Shown here piece by piece: positions 53,329-61,605 of a stretch of 64,000 nt of DNA. The stretch comes from Sulfitobacter noctilucae (GTDB lineage: Bacteria > Pseudomonadota > Alphaproteobacteria > Rhodobacterales > Rhodobacteraceae). How positions within the stretch are numbered: the first letter of the stretch is position 1; each line of letters begins with the position of its first letter. Below the pieces are notes generated by a model. The model saw only the letters and a list, made by a program, of their open reading frames with translations, was not told where the DNA came from and made no database searches. Made by a program: the position numbers and the translations under genes. The stretch is from assembly GCF_000622365.1 (NCBI RefSeq), contig NZ_JASC01000014.1, forward strand, positions 1,612,001 to 1,676,000, read 5' to 3'.

Positions 53329-53895
53329 CTATTTCAGCTTGGACAGTTTGTTCTGCAAATCGGCCAGCTGCTTTTTGATCGCGTCAAGATCTTCGCTCTC
53401 ATCAGGCTTCGTATTTGTTTCGGGCTGCGGCGAGGTGGATGCGCCGTTGGGCATCCCGCTCCAGCCACCGGTTATGGCCTTCATAAAAGCCTCTTGCTGG
53501 GCTTGCACCGCTTCCATACCGGGCATCTTGGCGATGGGATTAATCGAAGTCATATTCTCGACCATCTTGGACTGGCCGTCGCGCAGCATATCAAAAGACG
53601 CCTGTAAGAACTGCGGCACCACTGACACATTGCCCGACATATAGCTGCGTACCAGATCGGTCAGCACATCAACGGGCAGTACGGATTCACCGCGGCTTTC
53701 ATGCTCGGCAATGATTTGCAAGAGATACTGGCGGGTCAGATCGTCCCCTGATTTCAGATCGACAATCTGGACCTCGCGGCCATCGCGGATAAATCCGGCG
53801 ATATCTTCAAGCGTGACATAGTCACTTGTTTCGGTGTTGTAGAGCCGTCGCGACGCATAGCGTTTGATCAACAGAGCATTGGGTTTATCCGCCAC
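53329..53895 (-). CDS. phaR: PHB synthesis repressor PhaR
   Basis: 188 residues. The N-terminal DNA- and PHB-binding domain is the conserved block IKRYASRRLYNTETSDYVTL with EDIAGFIRDGREVQIVD; the middle is helical and the C-terminus is a short coiled coil (DAIKKQLADLQNKLSKL). PhaR of related bacteria represses phasin genes and is titrated by nascent PHB granules. GTG 53895 is decided by GGGGAGG seven bases upstream. It lies downstream of phaP on the same strand. Likely targets are the repeats at 54630-54673 and 56537-56549. Confidence 0.95.
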   Translation of the reverse strand: MADKPNALLIKRYASRRLYNTETSDYVTLEDIAGFIRDGREVQIVDLKSGDDLTRQYLLQIIAEHESRGESVLPVDVLTDLVRSYMSGNVSVVPQFLQASFDMLRDGQSKMVENMTSINPIAKMPGMEAVQAQQEAFMKAITGGWSGMPNGASTSPQPETNTKPDESEDLDAIKKQLADLQNKLSKLK

Positions 53896-54026
53896 TTCGT
53901 GCCTCCCCGAGCATATATTCAAATCAGTCTAGTGGGTGGTTTAGCAAAAAGAAAGGCTTGCCGCACGCAGGCGCATCATTCGCAAGCGCGGCTGACGGCG
54001 CGATCAACGACCCTGCCCCCAAATGC

Positions 54027-54052
54027 CAAAAAACGGGCCCCGAAGGACCCGT
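54027..54052 (-). terminator. Strong terminator after the phasin gene
   Basis: On the minus strand ACGGGTCC (54052-54045) pairs with GGGCCCGT (54040-54033) with one G-U, UUCG loop, followed by a run of U (54032-54027). It ends the phaP transcript and isolates phaR. Confidence 0.88.
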
Positions 54053-54112
54053 TTTCCGTTTCTCGCACCATTCAGGGAGAAGGCGCGGGACGATATAACC
54101 GAGGGACGGTTA

Positions 54113-54556
54113 TTACTTAGTTGTCGCTTTTTTCGCAGCGGCTGTTGCGTCGTTTGTCGCTTTCTTTACAGCAGCAGTTGCATCTTCCTGCATGTCTTTG
54201 CCTGCGGCCATCATCAGCTCAACTGTGTCCATCTGGACTTTTTTCGCAATCTCGGCGAAAGCGGCCATGTGCTCGGCTGCTGTCTCGGAGTATGCGGAAG
54301 CGAAGTCGGTCATCGCTTTTGCATAGTCAGCTGGCTCGGACTTGGCTTTTGCCATTTCGGCCATCTTTGCGACGGTGTCTTTTGTCCACTTGGAAGAAAT
54401 CTCTGTGGATTTTTCAACGGCTGTCAGGGCAACGCCGGACAGTTTTTCGTTCAGCGTGGCGGATGTTTTGAACGCATCTTCCATCGCTGCTGTGTCGACT
54501 GGGAAAGAACCCATAACGTCTTTGAACATTGCGGTCATGTCAGGTGTCTTTGTCAT
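54113..54556 (-). CDS. phaP: Phasin
   Basis: 147 residues, entirely helical and rich in Ala, Lys, Thr and Met, like PHB granule-coating phasins. MTAMFKDVMGSFPVDTAAMEDAF opens it; the C-terminal tail is Ala/Lys/Thr repeats (ATAAAKKATTK). ATG 54556 follows AAGGAT. It lies downstream of phaC and has its own promoter with an inverted repeat, and a strong terminator after it, which fits high expression on granule formation. Confidence 0.92.
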   Translation of the reverse strand: MTKTPDMTAMFKDVMGSFPVDTAAMEDAFKTSATLNEKLSGVALTAVEKSTEISSKWTKDTVAKMAEMAKAKSEPADYAKAMTDFASAYSETAAEHMAAFAEIAKKVQMDTVELMMAAGKDMQEDATAAVKKATNDATAAAKKATTK

Positions 54557-54622
54557 TTGTCTATCCTTCGTTGGCTTTTTTCGGTGCTTGCAGAGGTTCA
54601 TCCCCTGCTCGCTTGCCTAAAA

Positions 54623-54673
54623 GATATACATGCTGCAGTGCGGCATTTCAAGGATTATTCTGCACTGCAGCAT
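54623..54673 (-). promoter_or_regulatory. phaP promoter overlapped by a 12-base inverted repeat (likely PhaR operator)
   Basis: On the minus strand TTGAAA (54651-54646) and TATATC (54628-54623) are 17 bases apart, a good sigma-70 promoter. ATGCTGCAGTGC (54630-54641) and GCACTGCAGCAT (54662-54673) form a perfect 12-base inverted repeat; one arm fills the promoter spacer. The TGC-rich, CTGCAG-centred sequence resembles sites bound by PhaR in Paracoccus. The repeat also lies 34 bases after the phaC stop and could cap that mRNA. Confidence 0.7.
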
Positions 54674-54706
54674 AATTTTTTGACCTAAGGTAAACCACCA
54701 ACAAAA

Positions 54707-56512
54707 TCAGTGATTTGCCTTCTTTTTAACGTAGTTTCCGGGGGCATCGCCCAAGATCGGGTGGCCGTCATCGCCTGGATTGCGTGCGGGAATCATCTTC
54801 CCTGACCGCTTTTTCAGCCACTTTTCCCAGCGTGGCCACCAAGAGCCTTCAGTAAACTTAGCCCCTTCAAGCCAGTCCTCGTGAGTAAGACCCAGATCGT
54901 CGTTGGTATAGTGACCATATTTACCCTTCGACGGTGGATTAACGATGCCCGCGATATGGCCCGATTGGGTCATGATAAAGGTCTTGTCCTTCGATCCCAT
55001 CTGCTGCACGCCCCGGTAGCTATCCTTCCACGGTGCAATGTGGTCCGTCTCGCAAGCGATGGCGCAAAGCGGTGCATCCAGATCGCCCAGTTCAAGGTGG
55101 TGTCCCATCAGATCGAACTTACCCTCGGCCAGCTCGTTGCGCTGGCACAGGCCGCGTAGATATTGCATCGCCATCTTGGCGGGCAGGTTCGCCCCGTCTC
55201 CGTTCCAATACAGCAGATCGAACGCGGGCGGCGTTTCGCCCATCATATAGCTTTTGACAGCCGGGCCATAGACCAGATCATTGGAGCGCAGGAAAGAGAA
55301 AGTCCGCGCCATGACGATCGAGGGCAAGATGCCCTTATCTGCGGTTTCGGCCTCGATCCCGTCAATGAAGTCATCTGTCAGGAAGGGGCGGAACTCCCCC
55401 TGGTCAGAGAAGTCGGTGAGTGCGGTAAAGAAGGTCGCGGATTTAACAGTGGTGTCATCGCGCTGCTTCAAAAGCGACATGGTCAGCGACAAAGCTGTCC
55501 CCGCGATACAATAGCCCACCGCATTGACCTGTTTCTCGCCGGTGATGGCTTTCACCTCGTTCATCGCGGCCAGATAGCCGTCTTCGATATAGTCTTCCAA
55601 ACCGACATCGCGGTAGGTCGGATCGGGGTTGACCCAGGACACCATGAACAGGGTGTAACCCTGATCGGTGATCCATTTTACAAGGCTGTTCTGTTCTTTC
55701 AGGTCCAGAATGTAGAACTTGTTGATCCAGGGCGGAAAGATCAGCACCGGGGTTTTGTGCACCTCTTTGGTGGTGGGCGCATATTGGATCAGCTCGAACA
55801 TGCGGTTGCGAAACACCACCTTGCCCGGTGCTGTGGCGATGTTCTCGCCCAGCCGGAACGCCTTGTCGTCGGCCAGTTTTACGACCAACTCACCGTCGTT
55901 TGCCTCGAGATCGGCAATTAGGTTCTCCAGGCCCTTGATCAGGCTCTCGCCCTCGGTGTCCACCGCGCGTTGCAGGGCGTCGGGGTTGGTTGCGAGAAAA
56001 TTCGTGGGGCTCATCATATCGGTGATCTGGCGGCTGAAATATGCCAGACGCTGCTTTTCGCGCGGCTCCATATCAGTGACGTCTTCGACGGCCTGATGCA
56101 CCGCGTCCACGTTGATCAGATACTGTTGTTTCACAAAGTTGAAGTACGGGTGCGACTCCCACAGGGGATTGGCAAACCGCCGGTCTTGACCGGTACGGTC
56201 CTCGGGCGCTTCCAGCTTGCCCTTGGCAAAGGCCTGCTGCGCTTCCATGAAGTGGGTCACCGTTTTCGTCCAGTACCCCATCTGGTGTTCCATCAGCTTG
56301 GCGGGATTGGTCAAAGCCTCGGCCATATAGGCCTGTCCGGCCTTTGTGAATAATTCTTGATTCGGGCCATCAAGGGCCTGCTGGTGCGTTTCGCGGCTCG
56401 ACATGACCTGCCCTAAGCGAACTGTCAGCGCTTCGACTTTCTTAAGATTTTCAGCCATCCGCGTCATGGCAGCCTCTGTTTCGGCAACCTGATCCGTGGT
56501 TTTAGTTGTCAT
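54707..56512 (-). CDS. phaC: Class I poly(3-hydroxyalkanoate) synthase
   Basis: 601 residues, normal for class I PhaC. The lipase-like box is GYCIAG with the nucleophile Cys; FPPWINKFYILDL, the Asp region and PSKGKYGHYT at the end place the catalytic Asp and His. The N-terminal ~190 residues are the variable domain with a long helix (AETEAAMTRMAENLKKVEAL). It polymerises 3-hydroxyacyl-CoA at the granule surface. Ala replaces the second Gly of GxCxG, a change I recall from related alphaproteobacterial synthases. Divergent from phaZ with 102 bases between. Confidence 0.96.
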   Translation of the reverse strand: MTTKTTDQVAETEAAMTRMAENLKKVEALTVRLGQVMSSRETHQQALDGPNQELFTKAGQAYMAEALTNPAKLMEHQMGYWTKTVTHFMEAQQAFAKGKLEAPEDRTGQDRRFANPLWESHPYFNFVKQQYLINVDAVHQAVEDVTDMEPREKQRLAYFSRQITDMMSPTNFLATNPDALQRAVDTEGESLIKGLENLIADLEANDGELVVKLADDKAFRLGENIATAPGKVVFRNRMFELIQYAPTTKEVHKTPVLIFPPWINKFYILDLKEQNSLVKWITDQGYTLFMVSWVNPDPTYRDVGLEDYIEDGYLAAMNEVKAITGEKQVNAVGYCIAGTALSLTMSLLKQRDDTTVKSATFFTALTDFSDQGEFRPFLTDDFIDGIEAETADKGILPSIVMARTFSFLRSNDLVYGPAVKSYMMGETPPAFDLLYWNGDGANLPAKMAMQYLRGLCQRNELAEGKFDLMGHHLELGDLDAPLCAIACETDHIAPWKDSYRGVQQMGSKDKTFIMTQSGHIAGIVNPPSKGKYGHYTNDDLGLTHEDWLEGAKFTEGSWWPRWEKWLKKRSGKMIPARNPGDDGHPILGDAPGNYVKKKANH

Positions 56513-56536
56513 CTTAATCTTTTACTCCTATCTTCG

Positions 56537-56549
56537 CACTTGCAGCATA
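56537..56549. promoter_or_regulatory. PhaR-site-like element in the phaC/phaZ divergent promoter
   Basis: GCACTTGCAGCAT differs from the phaP repeat arm GCACTGCAGCAT only by one extra T. It sits in the 102-base divergent spacer, where a repressor could affect both phaC and phaZ. Confidence 0.5.
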
Positions 56550-56614
56550 ACGTCGTCCATTTCAGGGGCTGGAGCGACGTCATTGCCCGAACAGGGCCTA
56601 TAAGGAGACCCCAC

Positions 56615-57907
56615 ATGCGTCATATGGCAACTTACGACTTGATGGAGACCGTTAGGAATACCAATCAGTGGCTCGGTGCGTCAGCGCTTGCTATGGCATC
56701 CTATCCGGCTTTTGCTTTATTTCCAAACCCTGCGTTGAACTGGATGGCCGCTTGGGGCGAAGTGACCGAGCGCAGCTTCTCGCGGATGGTAATGAAGCCT
56801 GACTGGAATATTCCACCTTTCTCCGGTGCCGATGGCCAAGACCGGATTGTGGTCGAAGAAGTTGTTTTGGAAAAAGATTTCGGTGATCTGCTCCATTTCC
56901 GCGTTCAGGGTCGGATGACGCCAAAACGCAAGGTACTGCTGGTGGCTCCGATGTCCGGCCATTATGCAACGCTGCTGCGGTCCACTGTGATCAGCCTACT
57001 GCCGGATTGTGACGTCTATATTACCGATTGGCACAATGCCCGCGACATTCCGGTCAGTGCTGGCAAATTCGATATCGAAGATTACACGATGTATGTTGTC
57101 GATTTCATGCGCGAGCTTGGATCCGATCTACACGTTATCGCAGTGTGCCAGCCGGCCCCGCTGACACTTGCGGCCACGGCCTATCTGGCCGAAGAAGACC
57201 CCGATGCGCAGCCCAAAACGCTCACCCTGATCGGCGGTCCGATTGATCCGTCCGCCGCTCCGACCGAAGTGACCGACTTTGGCCATTCCGTGACGATGGG
57301 CCAGCTTGAGGAAATGATGATCCAGCGCGTTGGCTTCAAATACGCCGGCGTCGGACGTATGGTCTATCCGGGCCTGTTGCAGCTCAGCTCTTTCATCTCG
57401 ATGAATGCTGAAACCCATATGACAGCGTTTCAGAACCAGATCTCTGCTGTTGCAAATGGCGAAGCCCATGAGCATGACAAGCACAACAAATTCTATGACG
57501 AATACCTGTCGGTCATGGATATGCCTGCCGAGTTCTATCTGTCTACGGTCGACCGAATCTTTAAAACCGGCGAGATTGCCAGCAACAGCTTCACCATCAA
57601 TGGCAAGAAGGTCGATATCGGCAAGATCACGACCGTGGCGGTGAAGACGGTGGAAGGTACCAAGGACGACATCTCGGCCCCCGGTCAGTGTATCGCCGCC
57701 CTCGCCCTGTGTACTGGATTGCCTGACAGCAAAAAGGCTAGCCATCTTGAGGAAGGTGCCGGTCACTATGGCATTTTCGCCGGCAAAAGCTGGCGCAACA
57801 ACATTCGCCCTCTCGTGCTTAATTTCATCGACGAGAACGAGAGCGAGACACCGTCGGGCGACCGCAGCAAGAAGCCCGCGGCAAACAAGAACACCAAGGT
57901 TGCGTAG
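56615..57907 (+). CDS. phaZ: Intracellular PHB depolymerase, PhaZa1 type
   Basis: 430 residues. AVCQPAPLTLAAT contains the catalytic Cys of the Ralstonia PhaZa1-like intracellular depolymerases; no lipase Ser box or signal peptide is present. EEGAGHYGIFAGKSWR near the end supplies the catalytic His. It degrades native PHB granules in the cytoplasm. The start at ATG 56615 is set by AAGGAGA. A Lys/Asn-rich tail ends the protein. Pairing with divergent phaC is usual in Rhodobacterales. Confidence 0.94.
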   Translation: MRHMATYDLMETVRNTNQWLGASALAMASYPAFALFPNPALNWMAAWGEVTERSFSRMVMKPDWNIPPFSGADGQDRIVVEEVVLEKDFGDLLHFRVQGRMTPKRKVLLVAPMSGHYATLLRSTVISLLPDCDVYITDWHNARDIPVSAGKFDIEDYTMYVVDFMRELGSDLHVIAVCQPAPLTLAATAYLAEEDPDAQPKTLTLIGGPIDPSAAPTEVTDFGHSVTMGQLEEMMIQRVGFKYAGVGRMVYPGLLQLSSFISMNAETHMTAFQNQISAVANGEAHEHDKHNKFYDEYLSVMDMPAEFYLSTVDRIFKTGEIASNSFTINGKKVDIGKITTVAVKTVEGTKDDISAPGQCIAALALCTGLPDSKKASHLEEGAGHYGIFAGKSWRNNIRPLVLNFIDENESETPSGDRSKKPAANKNTKVA

Positions 57908-57913
57908 GTAGCG

Positions 57914-58492
57914 ATGCCGCAAGATATCCCTCTGACCTGCTCATGTGGCAAGCTTAGGGGTGTCTTGTTGGTCGCCGATCCAGATACCGGCACCCATGCG
58001 GAATGTTACTGCTCCTCTTGCCGCGCTGCCGAAGTCTTTGTAGGCCAGCCCGATCCGGCCCCCGACCCTGTCGGGATATTCCAAACCAGCGCCGATGCCC
58101 TGCGGATCGACGGCGGTCACGACCATCTGTCGGTATTCTCGTTCGGTGAAACCAACCTGCTGCGGTGGTATGCAAGCTGTTGTGGCACGCCAATGTTCAA
58201 TACGATGCGCAATCCCAAGATGGGGTTTGTTGGCATTCGCACCACCTGCCTGGCTGATACAGAGGCGCTTGGCCCCGTGCTGGGCACAGGCTTTATTACT
58301 GCAGACGACGGCAAACAAACACACCGTGGTCTGCGTTTGATCGTCTGGCGCATGTTCAAACGCATCGCGCGCAGTCGTTTAACCGGAAGCTGGGCCAAAT
58401 CGCCCCTATTCGACAAAGCAACGCGAAAGCCGGTCAAGCCGGTGAAAGTTGTTACTGCTGCGGAACGCCGTGCCCTGATCAAAGCCTTCTGA
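57914..58492 (+). CDS. GFA-like zinc-binding protein (DUF6151 type)
   Basis: 192 residues. Cys pairs at CSCGKLRG and CYCSSC, then SCCGTP in the middle, outline the zinc sites of the glutathione-dependent formaldehyde-activating fold; I assign DUF6151 from memory. The C-terminal basic region (KPVKPVKVVTAAERRAL) is outside the fold. Enzymatic role unproven. It follows phaZ by six bases and is likely co-transcribed. Confidence 0.78.
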   Translation: MPQDIPLTCSCGKLRGVLLVADPDTGTHAECYCSSCRAAEVFVGQPDPAPDPVGIFQTSADALRIDGGHDHLSVFSFGETNLLRWYASCCGTPMFNTMRNPKMGFVGIRTTCLADTEALGPVLGTGFITADDGKQTHRGLRLIVWRMFKRIARSRLTGSWAKSPLFDKATRKPVKPVKVVTAAERRALIKAF

Positions 58493-58501
58493 CAGCCTAC
58501 C

Positions 58502-59212
58502 CTACTGCAACACCAACGGCTGCTTCATCCAGTTTCGCAACGCCGCCGTCGTCTCGGCCGGTTGTTCCAGTGTCGGCAAATGACCTGCGTGTTCCAGCAC
58601 CACGAGTTCGGCATAAGGGATAAGCTCTGCCATGAACGTATGGCGCTTGACCGGGCATAGCTGATCATGCTCACCGCACAGGACCAGCGCGGGCGTGCGG
58701 CATTTGCGCAAAATCGCCTGTTGGTCGCGGCGGCGCTGTAAAGCACGGGACTGGCGGATGAAGACCTCGGGGCCAAGTGTCTCGGCCATGTCCATGACCA
58801 ATTCCATCACCGCGCCCCGATGCGGTCCGGGGGCAAGGTAGTCGGGCTTCATCTCATCGCGGACCACCTCAAGCAGCCTGCCTGAGCGGACCTTGACGAT
58901 CTGCGGCTCACGGTTGGCGGCAATCACCGGCGTTTCGGCCAGTGGGTTGGTGTCCATCAGGGCGATACGGGTGATCCTGTCAGGCGCACGGCGCAGCAAC
59001 TCCATCGCGACAATGCCGCCCATGCTCAGCCCCGCCAGCGCAAAGCGTTTAGGCAGCAGATCAAGCAACCCCGATGCGATTTCCTCGATCCGCTCGCCTT
59101 GGGTGACCGGCGCGACCATCACAGCCATATCTGCGGAAAGCTCCGCGATTTGCGGGCCAAACACCCGCGCGTCGCACATCATGCCCGGCAACAGAACCAA
59201 AGGTTCGGCCAT
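58502..59212 (-). CDS. Alpha/beta hydrolase
   Basis: 236 residues. LVLLPGMMCDARVF forms the oxyanion region, GLSMGG holds the nucleophile Ser, LVLCGEHDQLCPV the Asp and EHAGHLPTLEQP the His. Probably a carboxylester or lactone hydrolase; substrate unknown. The start at ATG 59212 follows AAGGGTG; a TTG one codon upstream is also possible. Convergent with the GFA-like gene. Confidence 0.88.
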   Translation of the reverse strand: MAEPLVLLPGMMCDARVFGPQIAELSADMAVMVAPVTQGERIEEIASGLLDLLPKRFALAGLSMGGIVAMELLRRAPDRITRIALMDTNPLAETPVIAANREPQIVKVRSGRLLEVVRDEMKPDYLAPGPHRGAVMELVMDMAETLGPEVFIRQSRALQRRRDQQAILRKCRTPALVLCGEHDQLCPVKRHTFMAELIPYAELVVLEHAGHLPTLEQPAETTAALRNWMKQPLVLQ

Positions 59213-59262
59213 CAAAGCACACCCTTATGAAATCGCATCAAGATTTTCCCGCATCTAGGGTT

Positions 59263-59940
59263 TCAGGACCCGTCGCCGCCCGAGGTTGCGGCAGCATACG
59301 CCACGGAAACCGGCGGTCTCAACCCCCTAAGCGGCGGGAAGTCAGCATATCTGGCCTGTCGCGCGGCGCGGGGTTCATCCGGGCTTTCACCACGCCGCAA
59401 AAGCATCCCGCGCGGGGCCACATAACTCGAGATTGTCCGCCAGGGTTCGGGCCGCCAGACCAGATTGAAGGCCGCGAGTTTTGGAAAGAACCACATTTCG
59501 GAATAGGGCAGATGATCATGCACCCACCAGGCCAGATCACGCCAGTCGCGGCCCTGCCCGTATTGGTCGGCAAACCATGGCACGACAACCGAGGCCCCGG
59601 CGATGGCCTGATCCCCTCCACCCCTGTCCCAGATGTGACATTCCAGCGGATGATCGTTGTGTGCGCAGTTCAGTTTATTCTCATTCCCGTACCGGTTCAG
59701 CGCCGGCGAGCGGTAGCCGGAGCGTACAGCAATCCGGCCAAAGGTTTCCTCCAGCGGGTCCATCAGCGCTGCGCAAAAGGCGCGCCCATTCTCTAACGCC
59801 AAATCGGGGTTCTCCGGCAGATTGGGCACTCCGTGAAAACCGGTAATCTCTGAATACATAAAGTCGCGCATAAAGAAATGCTGCGAGAGCCGCTGCCTGC
59901 CGAATGTCTCAAGGCTCCACGTACTGGCAGGTTTGCGCAT
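59263..59940 (-). CDS. Conserved protein, possibly peptidase M15-like
   Basis: 225 residues. FGRIAVRSGYRSPALN resembles the M15-type (D-Ala-D-Ala carboxypeptidase) core RSGYRSPxxN, and AHNDHPLECHIWDR and YSEMWFFPKLAAFNLVW could carry metal-binding His residues, but the classic His/Asp spacing is not clear. No signal peptide. The last ~40 residues are Pro/Ala/Arg-rich. It overlaps the VOC gene by one base (TGATG). Function uncertain. Confidence 0.6.
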   Translation of the reverse strand: MRKPASTWSLETFGRQRLSQHFFMRDFMYSEITGFHGVPNLPENPDLALENGRAFCAALMDPLEETFGRIAVRSGYRSPALNRYGNENKLNCAHNDHPLECHIWDRGGGDQAIAGASVVVPWFADQYGQGRDWRDLAWWVHDHLPYSEMWFFPKLAAFNLVWRPEPWRTISSYVAPRGMLLRRGESPDEPRAARQARYADFPPLRGLRPPVSVAYAAATSGGDGS

Positions 59941-60368
59941 CAGCCAAAGCCGTTCCAGCGAAACGCGCCATCTTCGGCCAAGGCCGCAAAGGGGTTATGT
60001 GCCACCTCCCAAATGTGACCTTCGGGATCGGCGAAATATCCATGATGCCCGCCCCAAAACACATCCGTCGCGGGCTTTAGGATTTTGCCCCCCGCCGCCT
60101 GCGCGAGCTCCAAGACTGCACCAACATCGACCTTGTCGCGCACGTTATATCCAAGCGTCGCGGCACCCCGGCCCAGTGTTTCGATCGCGACACCGATGTC
60201 CTCTGCCAGTTTGTCGAGCGGATACAAACCCAACGTCTGTCCGATCAAATCGTAGGCAACGACCCCATCCTGCGTGTCGACCCGTTGCCAGCCAAGGGCA
60301 TCGTAAAAAGCTGCCTGTGCCGTTGCATCGCGGACGCCAAGGGTAATCAGAGAAATACGTTGATCCAT
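59940..60368 (-). CDS. VOC (glyoxalase/bleomycin-resistance) family protein
   Basis: 142 residues with paired beta-alpha-beta-beta-beta units: RISLITLGVRDATAQAAFYDALGW opens the first and GYNVRDKVDVGAVLELAQAAGG opens the second. FADPEGHIWEVAHNPF carries the usual metal Glu. Possible dioxygenase, lyase or resistance role, not assignable. ATG 60368 follows AGGA; a TTG at 60389 would overlap the hydrolase gene. Confidence 0.88.
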   Translation of the reverse strand: MDQRISLITLGVRDATAQAAFYDALGWQRVDTQDGVVAYDLIGQTLGLYPLDKLAEDIGVAIETLGRGAATLGYNVRDKVDVGAVLELAQAAGGKILKPATDVFWGGHHGYFADPEGHIWEVAHNPFAALAEDGAFRWNGFG

Positions 60369-60385
60369 TAGGTTCCTAATACCTC

Positions 60386-61138
60386 TCAATCACTTATCGC
60401 CAAAACTTCATCCAGCGCATCAACAATCAGCCCCAAACATGGACCGTCCGAGAACCGGTGATCGGCATCTTTCACCAGCTTCAACTGCATGTCCGGCCCG
60501 GTGGCATGGTCCAGCAACTGTACGGCCGTGGCGACACTTACGGCGGTATCTGCTGTGCCTTGCAAGAACCGCACTGGAAAAGGCAGATCCAGTGGCGTGC
60601 GCAGAACGAGCTGGTTACGCCCGTCTTCGATCATGCGCTGGGTCACGATATAGGGTTCCATATAATCGGAGGGCAAAGCGACCTGCCCTTCGTCCTTCAG
60701 CTCGCGCTTCTGGTCGCCTGTAAACCCGGCCCACCAGCCGTCTTCGGTGAAATCCGGTGCGGCAGCGATTGTGACCAGCCCTGCGATAATGTCGGGCTGT
60801 GCGCGGGCCAACAAAAGCGCCTGCCAGCCGCCCATGGAAGAGCCGACAGGCACAATCGGTCCGCTGGTCAGGGATGCGACCGCAGCCGCGGTATCCTCGG
60901 CCCAGTCACCGATGCAGCCTTGCTCGAACGTACCAGATGATTGCCCATGGCCAGAGTAGTCAAACCGCAGAAAGGCACGGCCTTCCTTGCGCGCCCAATC
61001 TTCTAGAAAAAGCGCTTTGGTGCCTTCCATGTCGGATTTTAGCCCGCCCAGGAAAACCACGCAGGGCCCGCGTCCTTCGGTCAGATGATAGGCCAGCGTG
61101 CGGCCCTGTGGTGTTTCGATGGTTTGTGAGTCAGACAT
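60386..61138 (-). CDS. Alpha/beta hydrolase (acyl-CoA thioesterase/dipeptidyl hydrolase-like)
   Basis: 250 residues. VVFLGGLKSDMEGTKA, FLRFDYSGHGQSSG, the nucleophile in VGSSMGGWQAL, FLQGTADTAV with Asp and DADHRFSDG with His form a full triad. The RFDYSGHGxS block is typical of a broad hydrolase family in Rhodobacterales. Substrate unknown. ATG 61138 with GGAG six bases upstream is the start. Confidence 0.87.
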   Translation of the reverse strand: MSDSQTIETPQGRTLAYHLTEGRGPCVVFLGGLKSDMEGTKALFLEDWARKEGRAFLRFDYSGHGQSSGTFEQGCIGDWAEDTAAAVASLTSGPIVPVGSSMGGWQALLLARAQPDIIAGLVTIAAAPDFTEDGWWAGFTGDQKRELKDEGQVALPSDYMEPYIVTQRMIEDGRNQLVLRTPLDLPFPVRFLQGTADTAVSVATAVQLLDHATGPDMQLKLVKDADHRFSDGPCLGLIVDALDEVLAISD

Positions 61139-61253
61139 GATCGCTCCGGCATTTCGGGCAATCATGCGCGTCTGTGCCTTGCGACACAACTCGGGATTTT
61201 GCGAAAGTATCCGCTTAGGGCAGTTCTGATGTCTGTACTAGAACCGTGAATGC

Positions 61254-61499
61254 TCAGCCACCGACGTAAACGCTTGTTTTTGGACGGTAGAAAATTTTCT
61301 GGTCATGCAGCCGGCCCAGCAGTTCCTCACCGCTGCGCTGGTCTTCCTCGATCACGCGGATCGATTCCATGTCGGCGGGGTTGCCATCGCTCAACGCGCG
61401 GCGCATCCGGCATAGCTCACGACCCCGCGCCCGCAGCGCTTCTTCGATCAGATCAACATCATTAACGGAGAGATTGAACGTGCGGTTATAGCTCGACAT
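61254..61499 (-). CDS. Small conserved hypothetical protein
   Basis: 81 residues, helical. FNLSVNDVDLIEEALRARGREL is followed by RRALSDGNPADMESIRVIEEDQ and ends HDQKIFYRPKTSVYVGG. No domain recognised. AAGGGGA six bases before ATG 61499 sets the start; a longer frame has no support. It is rich in charged residues, cytoplasmic, possibly a small regulator. Stands alone between two gaps of about 110 bases. Confidence 0.72.
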   Translation of the reverse strand: MSSYNRTFNLSVNDVDLIEEALRARGRELCRMRRALSDGNPADMESIRVIEEDQRSGEELLGRLHDQKIFYRPKTSVYVGG

Positions 61500-61605
61500 G
61501 GTGGTCCCCTTGATGGAATCGCCCTTGGCAGGCGTTGCATGTGTCGTATTTAGCGGCTTACCCGTCGCAGTCAACGTATACATGAGCATACCCGATGCGG
61601 AGCGG

